This document shows positions 1 to 9,350 of a stretch of DNA of 64,000 bases, piece by piece. A program made the position numbers and the translations under genes. The notes beneath the pieces were generated by a model that did no database searches, had not been told where the DNA came from, and was given only the letters and a program-made list of their open reading frames with translations. Each line of letters opens with the position of its first letter. Within the stretch, counting starts at the first letter, position 1. The stretch comes from NCED01 sp035493955 (lineage in GTDB: Bacteria > Pseudomonadota > Alphaproteobacteria > Caulobacterales > Caulobacteraceae): assembly GCA_035493955.1 (NCBI GenBank), contig DATJHI010000041.1:124001-188000 (forward strand), in the 5' to 3' direction.

Positions 1-189
1 TTCGAAGCCCAGGGCGCCGGACCCCGCGAACAGGTCGATCACCCGCGCGCCGCCCAGGGGCTGGGCCCAGGCGGCGTGCTCGATGATGTTGAACACCGCC
101 TGCCGCGCCCGGTCGCTGGTGGGGCGGGTGGCCAGGCCTGGGGGCGCGACCAGGGACTTGCCGCGGAACCGACCGGAGACGATGCGCAT
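1..189 (-). CDS. rsmD: 16S rRNA (guanine966-N2)-methyltransferase RsmD, 5' part only
   Basis: The 63 N-terminal codons of a minus-strand gene that runs off the left edge. The start reads MRIVSGRFRGKSL, followed by a TRPTSDRARQAVFN stretch and the SAM-binding motif VIDLFAGSGALGFE, the usual layout of RsmD (N-terminal beta-hairpin, then Rossmann motif I). RsmD methylates G966 of 16S rRNA during 30S assembly. The ATG lies 2 bases after the rluB stop, so the two RNA-modifying genes are very probably cotranscribed. The C-terminal catalytic NPPY-type motif lies outside the window. Confidence 0.93.
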   Translation of the reverse strand, partial: MRIVSGRFRGKSLVAPPGLATRPTSDRARQAVFNIIEHAAWAQPLGGARVIDLFAGSGALGFE

Positions 190-191
190 GT

Positions 192-1337
192 TCAGGCGGG
201 CTTGCGCGGCGCCGGTCCCCGCCGCTTCGGCTTGGGGTTGGCGGGGGCGGCGGGCCGGGGCTTCGGCTTGGCCTTGGCCCAGCCGGCCTTGTAGACCTTC
301 TTCTCCCGCGGTTCGGCCGCTTCGGCCTTGCGCTCGCTGCGAGGGCGCGGGCCGGCGGAGCGCGGGCCGGGCCTCTTGGCGCGGACTTCGCCGTCGGAGC
401 CGGTGTCGCCGCCGTCGCGGGCCTTGCCGGACTTGGGGCCGCGGCGCTGCGGGCCGGCGGGAGCCAGGGTGCTGGTGCGGCGGTCGCCTGTGGGCAGGTT
501 GGCGGGGGCGATGAACTGGGAGAGCTGTTCGCGGATCACCCGCGGGCCGATCTCCTCGGCCGCCCCCTGCTCCAGGGCGCCCAGGGCGAAAGGCCCATAG
601 GCCAGGCGGATCAGCCGGTTCACCTTCAGCCCGATGGCTTCCAGCACGCGGCGGACCTCGCGGTTCTTGCCTTCGGTCAGGGCGATGGTGATCCAGACGT
701 TCGCGGACATGCCCTCGGTCGGCCGCTCGCCGGCGCGGGTCTGGACCTTGTCGAGGCGGGCGTCGATGGGGCCGTAGGAGACGCCCTCGACGGTGATGCC
801 GTTCTTCAGGGTGTCGAGCTTGGCCTGGCTGGCGTGGCCCCAGGCGCGGGCGCGGTAGCGGCGCACCCAGCCGCTGGACGGCAGCTCCAGGGCGCGGGCC
901 AGCCCGCCGTCGTTGGTGAGCAGCAAAAGGCCTTCGGAATTGAGGTCGAGGCGACCGACCGAGATCACCCGCGGCAACCCTTCCGGCAGGTGTTCGAACA
1001 CGGTGGGGCGCCCTTGCGGGTCCTTGTGGGTGGTCACCAGCCCGGTGGGCTTGTGATAGCGCCACAGCCGGGTCGGCTCGGCGCTGCCGACCACGGCCCC
1101 GTCGACGGTGAGGATGTCCTGGGGCCCGACCTTGACCGCCGGGGTGGTCAGGACCTTGCCGTTGAGGGCGACGCGGCCGGCCTCGATCAGGCGCTCGACG
1201 TCGCGGCGGGAGGCGACGCCGGCCCGCGCCAGGGCCTTGGCGATCCGCTCGGCGCCGTCGGCATCCTTCGCGCTATCTTGAATGGGCGCTTGACGGGGCG
1301 CGGGGCGCGGGGTGGGTTGCCGGGAATGCTCGACCAT
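192..1337 (-). CDS. rluB: Pseudouridine synthase RluB/RsuA family with disordered basic tail
   Basis: 381 residues. An S4 RNA-binding domain comes first (residues about 25-75, ERIAKALARAGVASRRDVERL), then the RsuA/RluB catalytic domain with the active-site aspartate in SVGRLDLNSEGLLLL and the conserved GKNREVRR segment. From about residue 285 the protein is a long low-complexity tail rich in Lys, Arg, Pro and Ala, presumably disordered and RNA-binding. The family isomerises uridine in 23S rRNA (RluB, U2605) or 16S rRNA (RsuA); the tail favours RluB. The open frame extends upstream to 1979, but that part lies antisense to tadA, so the ATG at 1337 (MVEHSRQ) is chosen. It overlaps the divergent tadA start by 12 bases. 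It is followed closely by rsmD. Confidence 0.9.
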   Translation of the reverse strand: MVEHSRQPTPRPAPRQAPIQDSAKDADGAERIAKALARAGVASRRDVERLIEAGRVALNGKVLTTPAVKVGPQDILTVDGAVVGSAEPTRLWRYHKPTGLVTTHKDPQGRPTVFEHLPEGLPRVISVGRLDLNSEGLLLLTNDGGLARALELPSSGWVRRYRARAWGHASQAKLDTLKNGITVEGVSYGPIDARLDKVQTRAGERPTEGMSANVWITIALTEGKNREVRRVLEAIGLKVNRLIRLAYGPFALGALEQGAAEEIGPRVIREQLSQFIAPANLPTGDRRTSTLAPAGPQRRGPKSGKARDGGDTGSDGEVRAKRPGPRSAGPRPRSERKAEAAEPREKKVYKAGWAKAKPKPRPAAPANPKPKRRGPAPRKPA

Positions 1338-1787
1338 GACGAATCCACCATGCGCATCGCGCTGGGGCTGGCGCAAGCCGCCGCCGAGGCCGGAGAGACG
1401 CCGATCGGCGCCGTGGTGGTCGATCCCGTCACCGGCGAGGTGGTGGCCGCGGCCCACAACGCCCCCATCGCCCTGCACGACCCCACCGCCCATGCCGAAA
1501 TCCGGGCCCTGCGGCAGGCGGCCGAGCGCGTGGGCAACTACCGGCTGACCGGCCTGTCCCTGTTCGTGACCCTGGAGCCCTGCGCCATGTGCGCCGGGGC
1601 GATCAGCCATGCCCGCATCGGCCGGCTGGTGTTCGGGGCCGAAGACCCCAAGGGCGGAGCTATCGTCCACGGCCCTCGCCTGTTCGAGCAGCCGACGACG
1701 CATTGGAGGCCGGCGGTCGCGGGCGGGGTGCTGGCCGACGAGAGCGCCGCCCTGCTGCGCGGCTTCTTCCGGGCCCGCCGAGGCTAG
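1326..1787 (+). CDS. tadA: tRNA-specific adenosine deaminase TadA
   Basis: 153 residues. This cytidine/deoxycytidylate deaminase-fold enzyme converts A34 to inosine in the anticodon of tRNA-Arg(ACG). The zinc site is intact: HAE in PTAHAEIRAL (catalytic Glu) and PCAMC in LEPCAMCAGAI. The matching substrate tRNA-Arg with anticodon ACG is encoded in this window at about 43.6 kb. The start could be ATG 1326 (MLDHDEST) or ATG 1350 (MRIALGLA). The longer one matches the family length better, though it puts the start inside the rluB 5' end on the opposite strand. The stop overlaps the stop of the convergent gene 1784-2215 by 4 bases. Confidence 0.92.
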   Translation: MLDHDESTMRIALGLAQAAAEAGETPIGAVVVDPVTGEVVAAAHNAPIALHDPTAHAEIRALRQAAERVGNYRLTGLSLFVTLEPCAMCAGAISHARIGRLVFGAEDPKGGAIVHGPRLFEQPTTHWRPAVAGGVLADESAALLRGFFRARRG

Positions 1788-2215
1788 ATCTCGCCCCGCG
1801 CCGCGTGCCGGAGCAGCCGCAGATAGCCCCAGAGCGGAGCCCACAGCAGCACGCCCATCAAGGCCTCCAGGCCGATCCTCAGCAGGACCTCGGCATTGCG
1901 GCGGCGGTCGACCACGGCCGAGATCGCCCGTCCGGCCGCCGCTCCGAACCAGGCCGAGCCCAGGCCCGCGGCCATACATGAGCCTATCCCGGGGGTCTGG
2001 GCCAGGGTGGCCAGGGCCGCGGCGTGGCCCAGCAGCATCGCGCCGCCCAGGGTTCGGGCGGCCGCAGGCTCCCCCGGATCGAAACCCATCCCCGTCAAGG
2101 CCTTGCCGCCGCCCGGGCGCATCAGGGCGTAGCCGCCGATGAAGGCGCCGACGCCGCTGGCGGCGATGGAGAGCTGCAGAACGAAGGAGGTCGTGGAACC
2201 GGGGTCCAGGCTCAT
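1784..2215 (-). CDS. Small integral membrane protein, possibly DUF4345-like
   Basis: 143 residues with about four hydrophobic segments (roughly residues 8-28, 53-72, 80-98 and 110-134) joined by short loops. The pattern of a glycine-rich first helix, a MRPGGG...TGMGFDP loop and a conserved Arg before the second helix resembles the DUF4345 family of four-helix membrane proteins, but the match is from memory and weak. No catalytic residues can be proposed. It is monocistronic and convergent with tadA. Its upstream side faces the groES promoter region, so the two genes share a divergent intergenic region of about 170 bases. Confidence 0.7.
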   Translation of the reverse strand: MSLDPGSTTSFVLQLSIAASGVGAFIGGYALMRPGGGKALTGMGFDPGEPAAARTLGGAMLLGHAAALATLAQTPGIGSCMAAGLGSAWFGAAAGRAISAVVDRRRNAEVLLRIGLEALMGVLLWAPLWGYLRLLRHAARGEI

Positions 2216-2267
2216 GGGTCTACCAAGTGGTCGCGTTCAAAGACTGGGCGGCAGGATGCGGTCGAGG

Positions 2268-2289
2268 CTTGACAGCGCAGCCCCATCTT
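2268..2289 (+). promoter_or_regulatory. Possible heat-shock (sigma-32) promoter of groESL
   Basis: CTTGACAG (2268-2275) and CCCCATCTT (2281-2289) resemble the -35 and -10 elements of sigma-32 promoters, and they sit just upstream of the CIRCE operator. The spacer is only 7 bases, shorter than the usual 13-17, so either the true -35 is different or only the -10 is meaningful. Transcription would start near 2295, placing CIRCE in the 5' leader. Confidence 0.35.
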
Positions 2290-2305
2290 CTTACCTCCCG
2301 CATCG

Positions 2306-2332
2306 TTAGCACTCGACGGCCCCGGCTGCCAA
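2306..2332 (+). promoter_or_regulatory. CIRCE element (HrcA operator) of groESL
   Basis: The left arm TTAGCACTC (2306-2314) is a perfect CIRCE half-site. A 9-base spacer and the right arm GGCTGCCAA (2324-2332) follow; the right arm matches 6 of 9 positions of the consensus GAGTGCTAA. The element lies 55 bases before groES. CIRCE binds the repressor HrcA, which is assisted by GroEL itself, so this is the feedback site of the chaperonin operon. hrcA is not in the window. Confidence 0.85.
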
Positions 2333-2387
2333 AATTGGTGGGTTGGGCGTGACGTCGATCCATCCGCACCTGTTCAGGAGAGCCCAC

Positions 2388-2681
2388 ATGGCGTTTCGTC
2401 CGCTCGGCGACCGCGTCCTCGTGAAGCGCGTCGAAGAAGAAGCAAAGACCAAGGGCGGGATCATCATCCCGGACACCGTTAAGGAAAAGCCGCAGGAAGG
2501 CGAAATCCTCGCCGTCGGCCCCGGCGCCCGCGACGAGAAGACCGGCTCGCGCATCGAGCCCGACGTCAAGGTCGGCGACCGCATCCTGTTCGGCAAGTGG
2601 TCGGGCACCGAGGTCAAGATCGATGGCGAAGACCTCATCATCATGAAGGAATCCGACGTCCTGGGCATCGTCACCGCCTAA
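2388..2681 (+). CDS. groS: Co-chaperonin GroES (Cpn10)
   Basis: 97 residues starting MAFRPLGDRVLVKRVE, with the mobile loop region EAKTKGGIIIPDTVKEKP and the C-terminal motif MKESDVLGIV. It forms the heptameric lid of the GroEL folding chamber. The ATG at 2388 follows AGGAG (2376-2380) at good spacing; a longer open frame from 2343 would run through the leader and has no such site. Length is typical. First gene of the groESL operon, 87 bases ahead of groEL, controlled by CIRCE. Confidence 0.98.
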   Translation: MAFRPLGDRVLVKRVEEEAKTKGGIIIPDTVKEKPQEGEILAVGPGARDEKTGSRIEPDVKVGDRILFGKWSGTEVKIDGEDLIIMKESDVLGIVTA

Positions 2682-2768
2682 GACCGGTCGCTCCGGAACC
2701 CCATTCAACTCGGGATCCGCGACGCCGCCGGCGCCACAGGGTCCCGCCGCACAAGGAAGAGACTCCAG

Positions 2769-4406
<1,638 letters not shown>

Positions 4407-4432
4407 TCCAACCCAATCCGCTGAACGACAGG

Positions 4433-4462
4433 AGGCCGGAGCGGCGACGCTCCGGCCTTTTT
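4433..4462 (+). terminator. Rho-independent terminator of groESL
   Basis: A perfect 11-base-pair stem (AGGCCGGAGCG at 4433-4443 with CGCTCCGGCCT at 4448-4458) with a GCGA tetraloop is followed directly by TTTT. It begins 27 bases after the groEL stop. Confidence 0.92.
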
Positions 4463-4840
4463 CGTGCGTGGACGCCCGGTTCAATGGTCAAGCTTTTCGT
4501 CCCAAGGTCGAATATCCGACCTGATCGCCGATCATTTGACGCCAGAGTCGAAAAGTCGTGGTATTTTTCCCCCGCCGAAACCTGGGCGTCAAAATTCGGC
4601 CCCAGCTCCCATTGACGGGACAAATGTTTTGACGTCTTCTTCCGTCGGTGAGGAGAACGGACGCGGCAGATGTCCCTTCCTCCGGCGTTTCGGGGAGGAA
4701 ACGCCCTACCAAATAAAAACAAAAACACATTCAGACCCGCCGCAAGATCCCCTGCGGCGGGTTTGTTCTTTGCAGGTCCCCGATATTTTGACCTCTACGT
4801 CAAATATATTTGACGACGCGAGCAACGTGGCTTTTCAACC
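4463..4840. other. 378-base gene-free stretch with clustered TTTGAC half-sites
   Basis: No convincing coding sequence in either direction. The stretch is more AT-rich than its surroundings. It carries ATTTGACG at 4534, CGTCAAAAT at 4587, ATTGACG at 4611, TTTTGACG at 4627, a dyad TTTTGAC-N6-GTCAAAT at 4786-4805 and ATTTGACG at 4808. It also has a perfect 8-base-pair hairpin (GGCGTTTC 4684-4691 / GAAACGCC 4698-4705), an A-rich run (4711-4726) and a terminator-like hairpin (4736-4771). It could hold a small RNA ending at that hairpin, or binding sites for a dimeric regulator. Confidence 0.55.
4736..4771 (+). terminator. Terminator-like hairpin with T-rich tail
   Basis: CCCGCCGCA (4736-4744) pairs perfectly with TGCGGCGGG (4753-4761) around an 8-base loop and is followed by TTTGTTCTTT. 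No plus-strand gene ends just before it, so it may terminate an untranslated plus-strand transcript that begins behind groEL. Because of the A-rich run on its left it may also act on the minus-strand gntR transcript. Confidence 0.6.
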
Positions 4841-5536
4841 TCAAGCTGCGGGCTCTTCTCCGGCCGCGGATCGCCGGGGCGCCGGATAGGCGCTGGGCGG
4901 TTCGCCCACCACCCTTTGCATCGCGGCCTCCGCCGCCGCCTGATCCCCCGCGGCGATGGCCTGCCCCAGGGCCCGATGCTTGGCGACGTCGGCCAGCTGC
5001 TCGGCAGGGGTCTCGCGCTCCATGGCGTAGATCCAGAAGCGGGTGGCGATGTTCTGTAGCGCGATGATGTAGCGGGCCAGGGTCGGATTGTGCGTCGCAT
5101 AGGCCACCGCCTTGTGGAAGGCGCGGTCCATGGCCAGCATGGCCCGGAAATCCCCCCGCGCGATGGCCTCCTCGGCCCCGTCGAAGGCCGAGGTGATGGC
5201 GATCCGGTCGTCCGGCCCGGCGTTTCGGGCCGCCAACGCCGCCGACCGTCCTTCCAGCAGGTGACGCACCTCGAACGCCTGCTCGATCTCGCGCAGGTCG
5301 AGGGGAGCGACCATGGTGCCGATCCGCGGCCGGCGCACCACCAGGCCCTCCAGCGCCAGCCGGCCGAGGGCGTCGCGCACCCCGGCCAGTCCGACGCCAT
5401 AACGGGCCGCCAGCTTGCGCTCGTCGATCAGGCCCCCGGCCGGCAGGGCGCCGATCAGGATGTCGAGCAGCAGTTGCTCGTAGGTCTTGGCTTTCTGCAG
5501 CCCCGGCGCCCAGTCGCCGAACGGGTCGTGTTCCAT
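4841..5536 (-). CDS. GntR-family transcriptional regulator (FadR/FCD type)
   Basis: 231 residues. Residues about 15-75 form a GntR winged helix-turn-helix (DERKLAARYGV, RDALGRLALEGLVVRRPRIGTMV). The rest is an all-helical FCD ligand-binding domain, with the metal-site histidines plausibly in AFHKAV and AKHRAL. FCD regulators usually sense small organic acids and repress neighbouring uptake or catabolic genes. It is divergent from a TonB receptor and MFS permease (196 bases between the starts), and that intergenic region holds a perfect 8-base inverted repeat. The natural inference is that it controls these two genes; the ligand is unknown. Confidence 0.85.
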   Translation of the reverse strand: MEHDPFGDWAPGLQKAKTYEQLLLDILIGALPAGGLIDERKLAARYGVGLAGVRDALGRLALEGLVVRRPRIGTMVAPLDLREIEQAFEVRHLLEGRSAALAARNAGPDDRIAITSAFDGAEEAIARGDFRAMLAMDRAFHKAVAYATHNPTLARYIIALQNIATRFWIYAMERETPAEQLADVAKHRALGQAIAAGDQAAAEAAMQRVVGEPPSAYPAPRRSAAGEEPAA

Positions 5537-5625
5537 GACCGCTCAATACCCTATGGCGGCGAAATGCTCAAAATTGCCTGGCGGGGAAATCCGCAAGTAT
5601 AGTTTCCGATCCATCCGCATAATTC

Positions 5626-5651
5626 TCTGAAATTGTCCGTGACATTTCAGA
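5626..5651. promoter_or_regulatory. Inverted repeat, candidate operator for the GntR regulator
   Basis: TCTGAAAT (5626-5633) and ATTTCAGA (5644-5651) are perfect 8-base arms around a 10-base centre. An inner TGTC-N3-GACA dyad (5634-5644) is nested in it. It lies in the shared region between the divergent gntR and TonB-receptor genes, where an autoregulatory operator is expected. Confidence 0.5.
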
Positions 5652-5671
5652 AATGATACTGCATATTTTTG

Positions 5672-5700
5672 TTGCCGTAGAACAATGCCGCCTCTATGTC
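5672..5700 (+). promoter_or_regulatory. Candidate housekeeping promoter of the TonB-receptor gene
   Basis: TTGCCG (5672-5677), a 17-base spacer and TATGTC (5695-5700), 33 bases before the start codon and 20 bases after the candidate operator. Only a reasonable sequence match. Confidence 0.35.
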
Positions 5701-5732
5701 AGACTCGACTTTTAAGATCTGGGGGTTTGGTG

Positions 5733-8093
5733 ATGAAGTTGTTGTTGGCCGGCACGATGTTGGCTTTGGCGATTCCGGCGGCCGCGGCGGCGCAGTCCGC
5801 CGGCCCCGCGCTCGAGGGCCTGACCGTCACGGCGCGGGACCCGGCCGGCCTGCTCGAACGCCAGCCCAGCGACACCGTCTTCGGCCTGTCCAAACCTTTG
5901 CTGGAGACCCCCCGCTCGGCCAGCTTCGTCTCCGCCGCCACCCTGGACCGCTATGGCGTGCGCACCCTGGACGACCTGACCGCGGTGGCGCCGGGCGCCT
6001 TCACCGACAGCTATTATGGGGTCTCCGGCTCCTTGAACCTGCGCGGCAGCCTGGCGGAGAACTATTTCCGCGGCTTCAAGCGGGTGGAGAACCGGGGCAC
6101 CTATCCGACCCCCCTGCCCGCGGCCGACCAGGTCGAGATCGTGCGCGGACCGCCGACGCCGGTGTACGGGGCCGGCAAGGTCGGGGGACTGATGAACTTC
6201 GTTCCCCGCACGGCCCGGGTCGAGAACCATTTCCTGACCGAGCCGACCGGCGAGGCGGAGGTCTCCCTGGGGGCCTACGGGCTTAAGCGCCTGTCGGGCC
6301 AGATCGGCGCGCCCCTGCGTCTCGGGACGGTCGAGGGCGGGGTCTACGCCTATGCCGAAGCCGAGGGCGGCGGCAGCTACTACCGGGGCATCGACCCCGA
6401 CCATCAGCTGGCGGAACTCTCGGCCGACCTCGATCTGGGCCAGGGCTGGAGCATGGCCTTCGGCGGCATGGCCTATCGCGCGCGGGGTTACGTCCAGACC
6501 CCCGGCTGGAACCGGCTGACCCAGGCCCTGATCGACAACGGGACCTACACCACCGGACGCAACACCGTCCTGGTCGACAAGGACGGCAACGGCCGGCTCA
6601 CCCCCAACGAGATCGGCCCCGGCGGCCTGATCCAGGGCTATTTCGGTTTCACCCCCCCGACCGACCCCCGCTTCGTGCTCAACAGCGGCGTCGGGGCCAC
6701 GACCCTCAGCCCCCGGACCGTGTTCATCAGCAACCGGGATTTCTCCGACACCGACACGGCCACGGCCTATCTCGACCTGGCCAGGAAGGTGGGCTCCGGC
6801 GCGCTGAAGCTGCAGCTGTTCTACGACGACCTGTCGAACCAGCGCTTCGTCTCCTACGGCTTCCCGGCCGACTATCACGCCCATGTGCAGGAAGCGCGGG
6901 CGAGCTGGAGCACGCCGTTCAGCCTCGGCGCGATCAAGGGCCAGACGGTCCTGGGCGCGTCGTTCCGCAGCTATCGCGGGACCGGCAAAGAGAGCTTCAA
7001 CGGCGGCGACCTCTCCCTCGACCGACGCGACCTCAGCGTCGGCGCCACCCCCACCGACATCTTCGACGATCCGTTCAGCAATGAGCCGGGCGGCATCGGC
7101 CTGACCTGGGAAACCGACGTCCGCAGCCATTGGCGCGACGCCGGCCTGTTCGGTGTTGCGGACCTATCCTGGTCCAACCTGACCCTGACCCTCGGCGGCC
7201 GTTACGACGACTATCGGGTGAGCTCCAGCGACCACGGGACCATCGTCTTCGGGGCGACCCCCGGCCGCGAGTACACGGCGGGCAAGGGCGACTGGACCTA
7301 CAGCGCCAGCCTCGCCTGGAAGGCTCCAGGCGGCTTGATGCCCTACGTCACCTATGCGGAAGCCTCGGCGCTGGAGGTCAACCAGGCCGGAGGCGTGGCG
7401 CCGAGCCTGGTCTCGGGCGATTCCTGGCTGTCCGGTTCGCGCCTGGCCGAGGCGGGGGTGAAGGCGCGGCTGTGGGGGGACGTGCTCACCGGCTCCCTCG
7501 CGGTCTACCGCCAGGCCCGGACCCAGCTGTCCCTGAACAACGCCGTGCAGGGAACCCGCGCACGCGGGGTCGAGCTGGAATTGCGCTGGCTGGCCAGCAA
7601 CCGCCTCAGCTTCACCTTCGCCGGCGACCTCCAGACCACCCGGGTCAAGGGACCGGACAACAGCTTCATCATCGTCCCGCCGTCTGCGGTGGGCGTCAGC
7701 GGGGTAAACGGCTACGGCGGCGCCTACGCCCTCTACACCGTCTCGACCCTGATCAAGGGCGACTACACCAACACCTTGATCCCCCGTTCGGTGGTCAGCC
7801 TGTTCGCCGTCTACACCGGCCCCAGATCGACGTGGGGCCAGGTGGGTGGGACGGCGGGCGTGACCGCGGTCTCCAGCACCAGCGGCATCCTGCCCGGCGC
7901 GGTGCGGCTGCCGGCCTACGCCGTGGCCAGCGCCTCCGCCTATCTGCAGAAGGGCCCGTGGCGGCTGGCGCTGAATGTCGACAACCTGTTCGACCGGCGC
8001 TACTTCACCCCGGTCGCCGACGTCTACGCCAATGTCGCGGCCTTGCCCGGAGTGGGACGCACCTGGCGGCTGGCGTTGCGGCGGGCATTCTAG
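5733..8093 (+). CDS. TonB-dependent outer-membrane receptor
   Basis: 786 residues. Signal peptide MKLLLAGTMLALAIPAAAAAQS, then a plug domain (about residues 45-160, with LNLRGS, YFRGFKR and the plug signature VEIVRGPPTPVYGAGKVGGLMNFV) and a 22-strand barrel ending in the required C-terminal Phe (LALRRAF). It imports a scarce substrate across the outer membrane using TonB energy; a tonB gene is in this window at 42.7 kb. An extracellular loop (about residue 275) contains a calcium-loop-like DKDGNGRLTPNE. ATG 5733 is preferred over the upstream frame because of the signal peptide and the G-rich site before it. The downstream MFS gene begins 3 bases after its stop. The substrate is unknown. Confidence 0.92.
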   Translation: MKLLLAGTMLALAIPAAAAAQSAGPALEGLTVTARDPAGLLERQPSDTVFGLSKPLLETPRSASFVSAATLDRYGVRTLDDLTAVAPGAFTDSYYGVSGSLNLRGSLAENYFRGFKRVENRGTYPTPLPAADQVEIVRGPPTPVYGAGKVGGLMNFVPRTARVENHFLTEPTGEAEVSLGAYGLKRLSGQIGAPLRLGTVEGGVYAYAEAEGGGSYYRGIDPDHQLAELSADLDLGQGWSMAFGGMAYRARGYVQTPGWNRLTQALIDNGTYTTGRNTVLVDKDGNGRLTPNEIGPGGLIQGYFGFTPPTDPRFVLNSGVGATTLSPRTVFISNRDFSDTDTATAYLDLARKVGSGALKLQLFYDDLSNQRFVSYGFPADYHAHVQEARASWSTPFSLGAIKGQTVLGASFRSYRGTGKESFNGGDLSLDRRDLSVGATPTDIFDDPFSNEPGGIGLTWETDVRSHWRDAGLFGVADLSWSNLTLTLGGRYDDYRVSSSDHGTIVFGATPGREYTAGKGDWTYSASLAWKAPGGLMPYVTYAEASALEVNQAGGVAPSLVSGDSWLSGSRLAEAGVKARLWGDVLTGSLAVYRQARTQLSLNNAVQGTRARGVELELRWLASNRLSFTFAGDLQTTRVKGPDNSFIIVPPSAVGVSGVNGYGGAYALYTVSTLIKGDYTNTLIPRSVVSLFAVYTGPRSTWGQVGGTAGVTAVSSTSGILPGAVRLPAYAVASASAYLQKGPWRLALNVDNLFDRRYFTPVADVYANVAALPGVGRTWRLALRRAF

Positions 8094-8096
8094 GCA

Positions 8097-9350
8097 ATGG
8101 CGATAGGCGGTCTTTGGCGCGAGCTTCGGCGGGACAAGGCTCCGGCCTGGACCGCCCTGGCCGCCCTTGGCGCCCTATTCTTCCTGATCACCGCCGGCAC
8201 CTTCAGCTCCCTGGGCGTGGTGCTGCCTGACATGGTCAAGGCCCTACGCTGGGACTGGACCGGCGCGGGCCTGGGCTTCACGCTTCTGGGCCTGGCCACC
8301 GGACTGGCCAGCTATGCGCCCACCCTGGTCACCCGCCAGGGCGGGGTGCGGCTAACCCTGCTGCTCGGCGCCGTGGTGACGGCGGCGGGGTTCTTGTGCC
8401 TGTTCGCGACCCATGGGCTGAAGCTCTATTGGCTGGGGGCGGTGCTGGCCGGCTTCGGCTTTGCCTTGTGCGCCATCATCCCCGGCACCTTCGTCCTCGC
8501 CCGCGCCTTCCGCGCCCGTTCGATGGCGATCGGCATCTATTTCACCGTCGGGGGCCTGGGGGGCGTGGCCGGACCCTGGCTCTATCTGGCGGTCCTGCGC
8601 CTGCATGGGGACTGGCGGGACTATTGGCTGTGCCTCGCGGCCGCCGTGCTGGCGCTGGGGGTGTTCGCGGCCCTGGTCTCCGAGCCGCCGGCCGCCGATC
8701 CCGAGCCCGACGCCGCCGAGCCTGAGGTCATCGTCGCCTCCGGCCGGGTCTATCGCGCGGCCCGGTCCTGGAGCGTGCGCGACGCCCTGCACACCCCGCA
8801 GTTCTGGATCGTGGTGGCGGCCTACACCACCTATCTGCTGTGCGAAGTGACGGTGAACGGACTGTCGGTCCAGCACCTCACCGAACGGGGCGCCAGCTTC
8901 ACCCTGGCTGGCGGCCTCTTGAGCGCCCAGGCCCTGATCAGCGTGTTCGCCCGCGCGGCCGGCGGCCTGGCCGGCGAGCGGATCGATCCGCGCAAGCTGG
9001 TGATCCTCGCCATGGCCTGCCTGGCCGTCGGCGTGGCCGCCCTGGCGCTCGCCCACGGCCTGCCGCTGATGATCGTCTACGCGATAGGAGTCGGGACGGG
9101 TTATGGGCTGGCCTATCTGGCCACCACGGTCCTCCTGCTCAACTACTTCGGTCGGGAACGGAACCTGGAGCTGTTCTCGCTGATGTGCCTGGTCTCGACC
9201 CTGGCCTCGGCGGGACCGTTTCTCGGCGGCCTGGCCCACGACCGCCTGGGCGGTTTCGCCCCGGCCCTGTGGGGATTCGCCGGCGTCGCCGCCCTGGTCC
9301 TGGCGGCGGTGGCGCTGATGCGCCCGCCATCGAAAGAGGGCGCCCGCTGA
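8097..9350 (+). CDS. Major facilitator superfamily transporter
   Basis: 417 residues with about 12 predicted membrane helices split by a hydrophilic central loop (about residues 200-225, Pro/Glu/Asp-rich). MFS features include the helix 4-5 segment PGTFVLARAFRARSMAIG and glycine-rich GGLGGVAGPWLY. Closest in style to monocarboxylate/oxalate-formate type permeases. It starts 3 bases after the TonB-receptor stop, so outer- and inner-membrane steps of one uptake route are probably cotranscribed, under the divergent GntR regulator. It is convergent with, and abuts, the FAD oxidoreductase gene. Confidence 0.85.
   Translation: MAIGGLWRELRRDKAPAWTALAALGALFFLITAGTFSSLGVVLPDMVKALRWDWTGAGLGFTLLGLATGLASYAPTLVTRQGGVRLTLLLGAVVTAAGFLCLFATHGLKLYWLGAVLAGFGFALCAIIPGTFVLARAFRARSMAIGIYFTVGGLGGVAGPWLYLAVLRLHGDWRDYWLCLAAAVLALGVFAALVSEPPAADPEPDAAEPEVIVASGRVYRAARSWSVRDALHTPQFWIVVAAYTTYLLCEVTVNGLSVQHLTERGASFTLAGGLLSAQALISVFARAAGGLAGERIDPRKLVILAMACLAVGVAALALAHGLPLMIVYAIGVGTGYGLAYLATTVLLLNYFGRERNLELFSLMCLVSTLASAGPFLGGLAHDRLGGFAPALWGFAGVAALVLAAVALMRPPSKEGAR

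Noticed and set aside
1338..1979. N-terminal extension of rluB
   Set aside because: Antisense to tadA; S4 domain begins just after ATG 1337.
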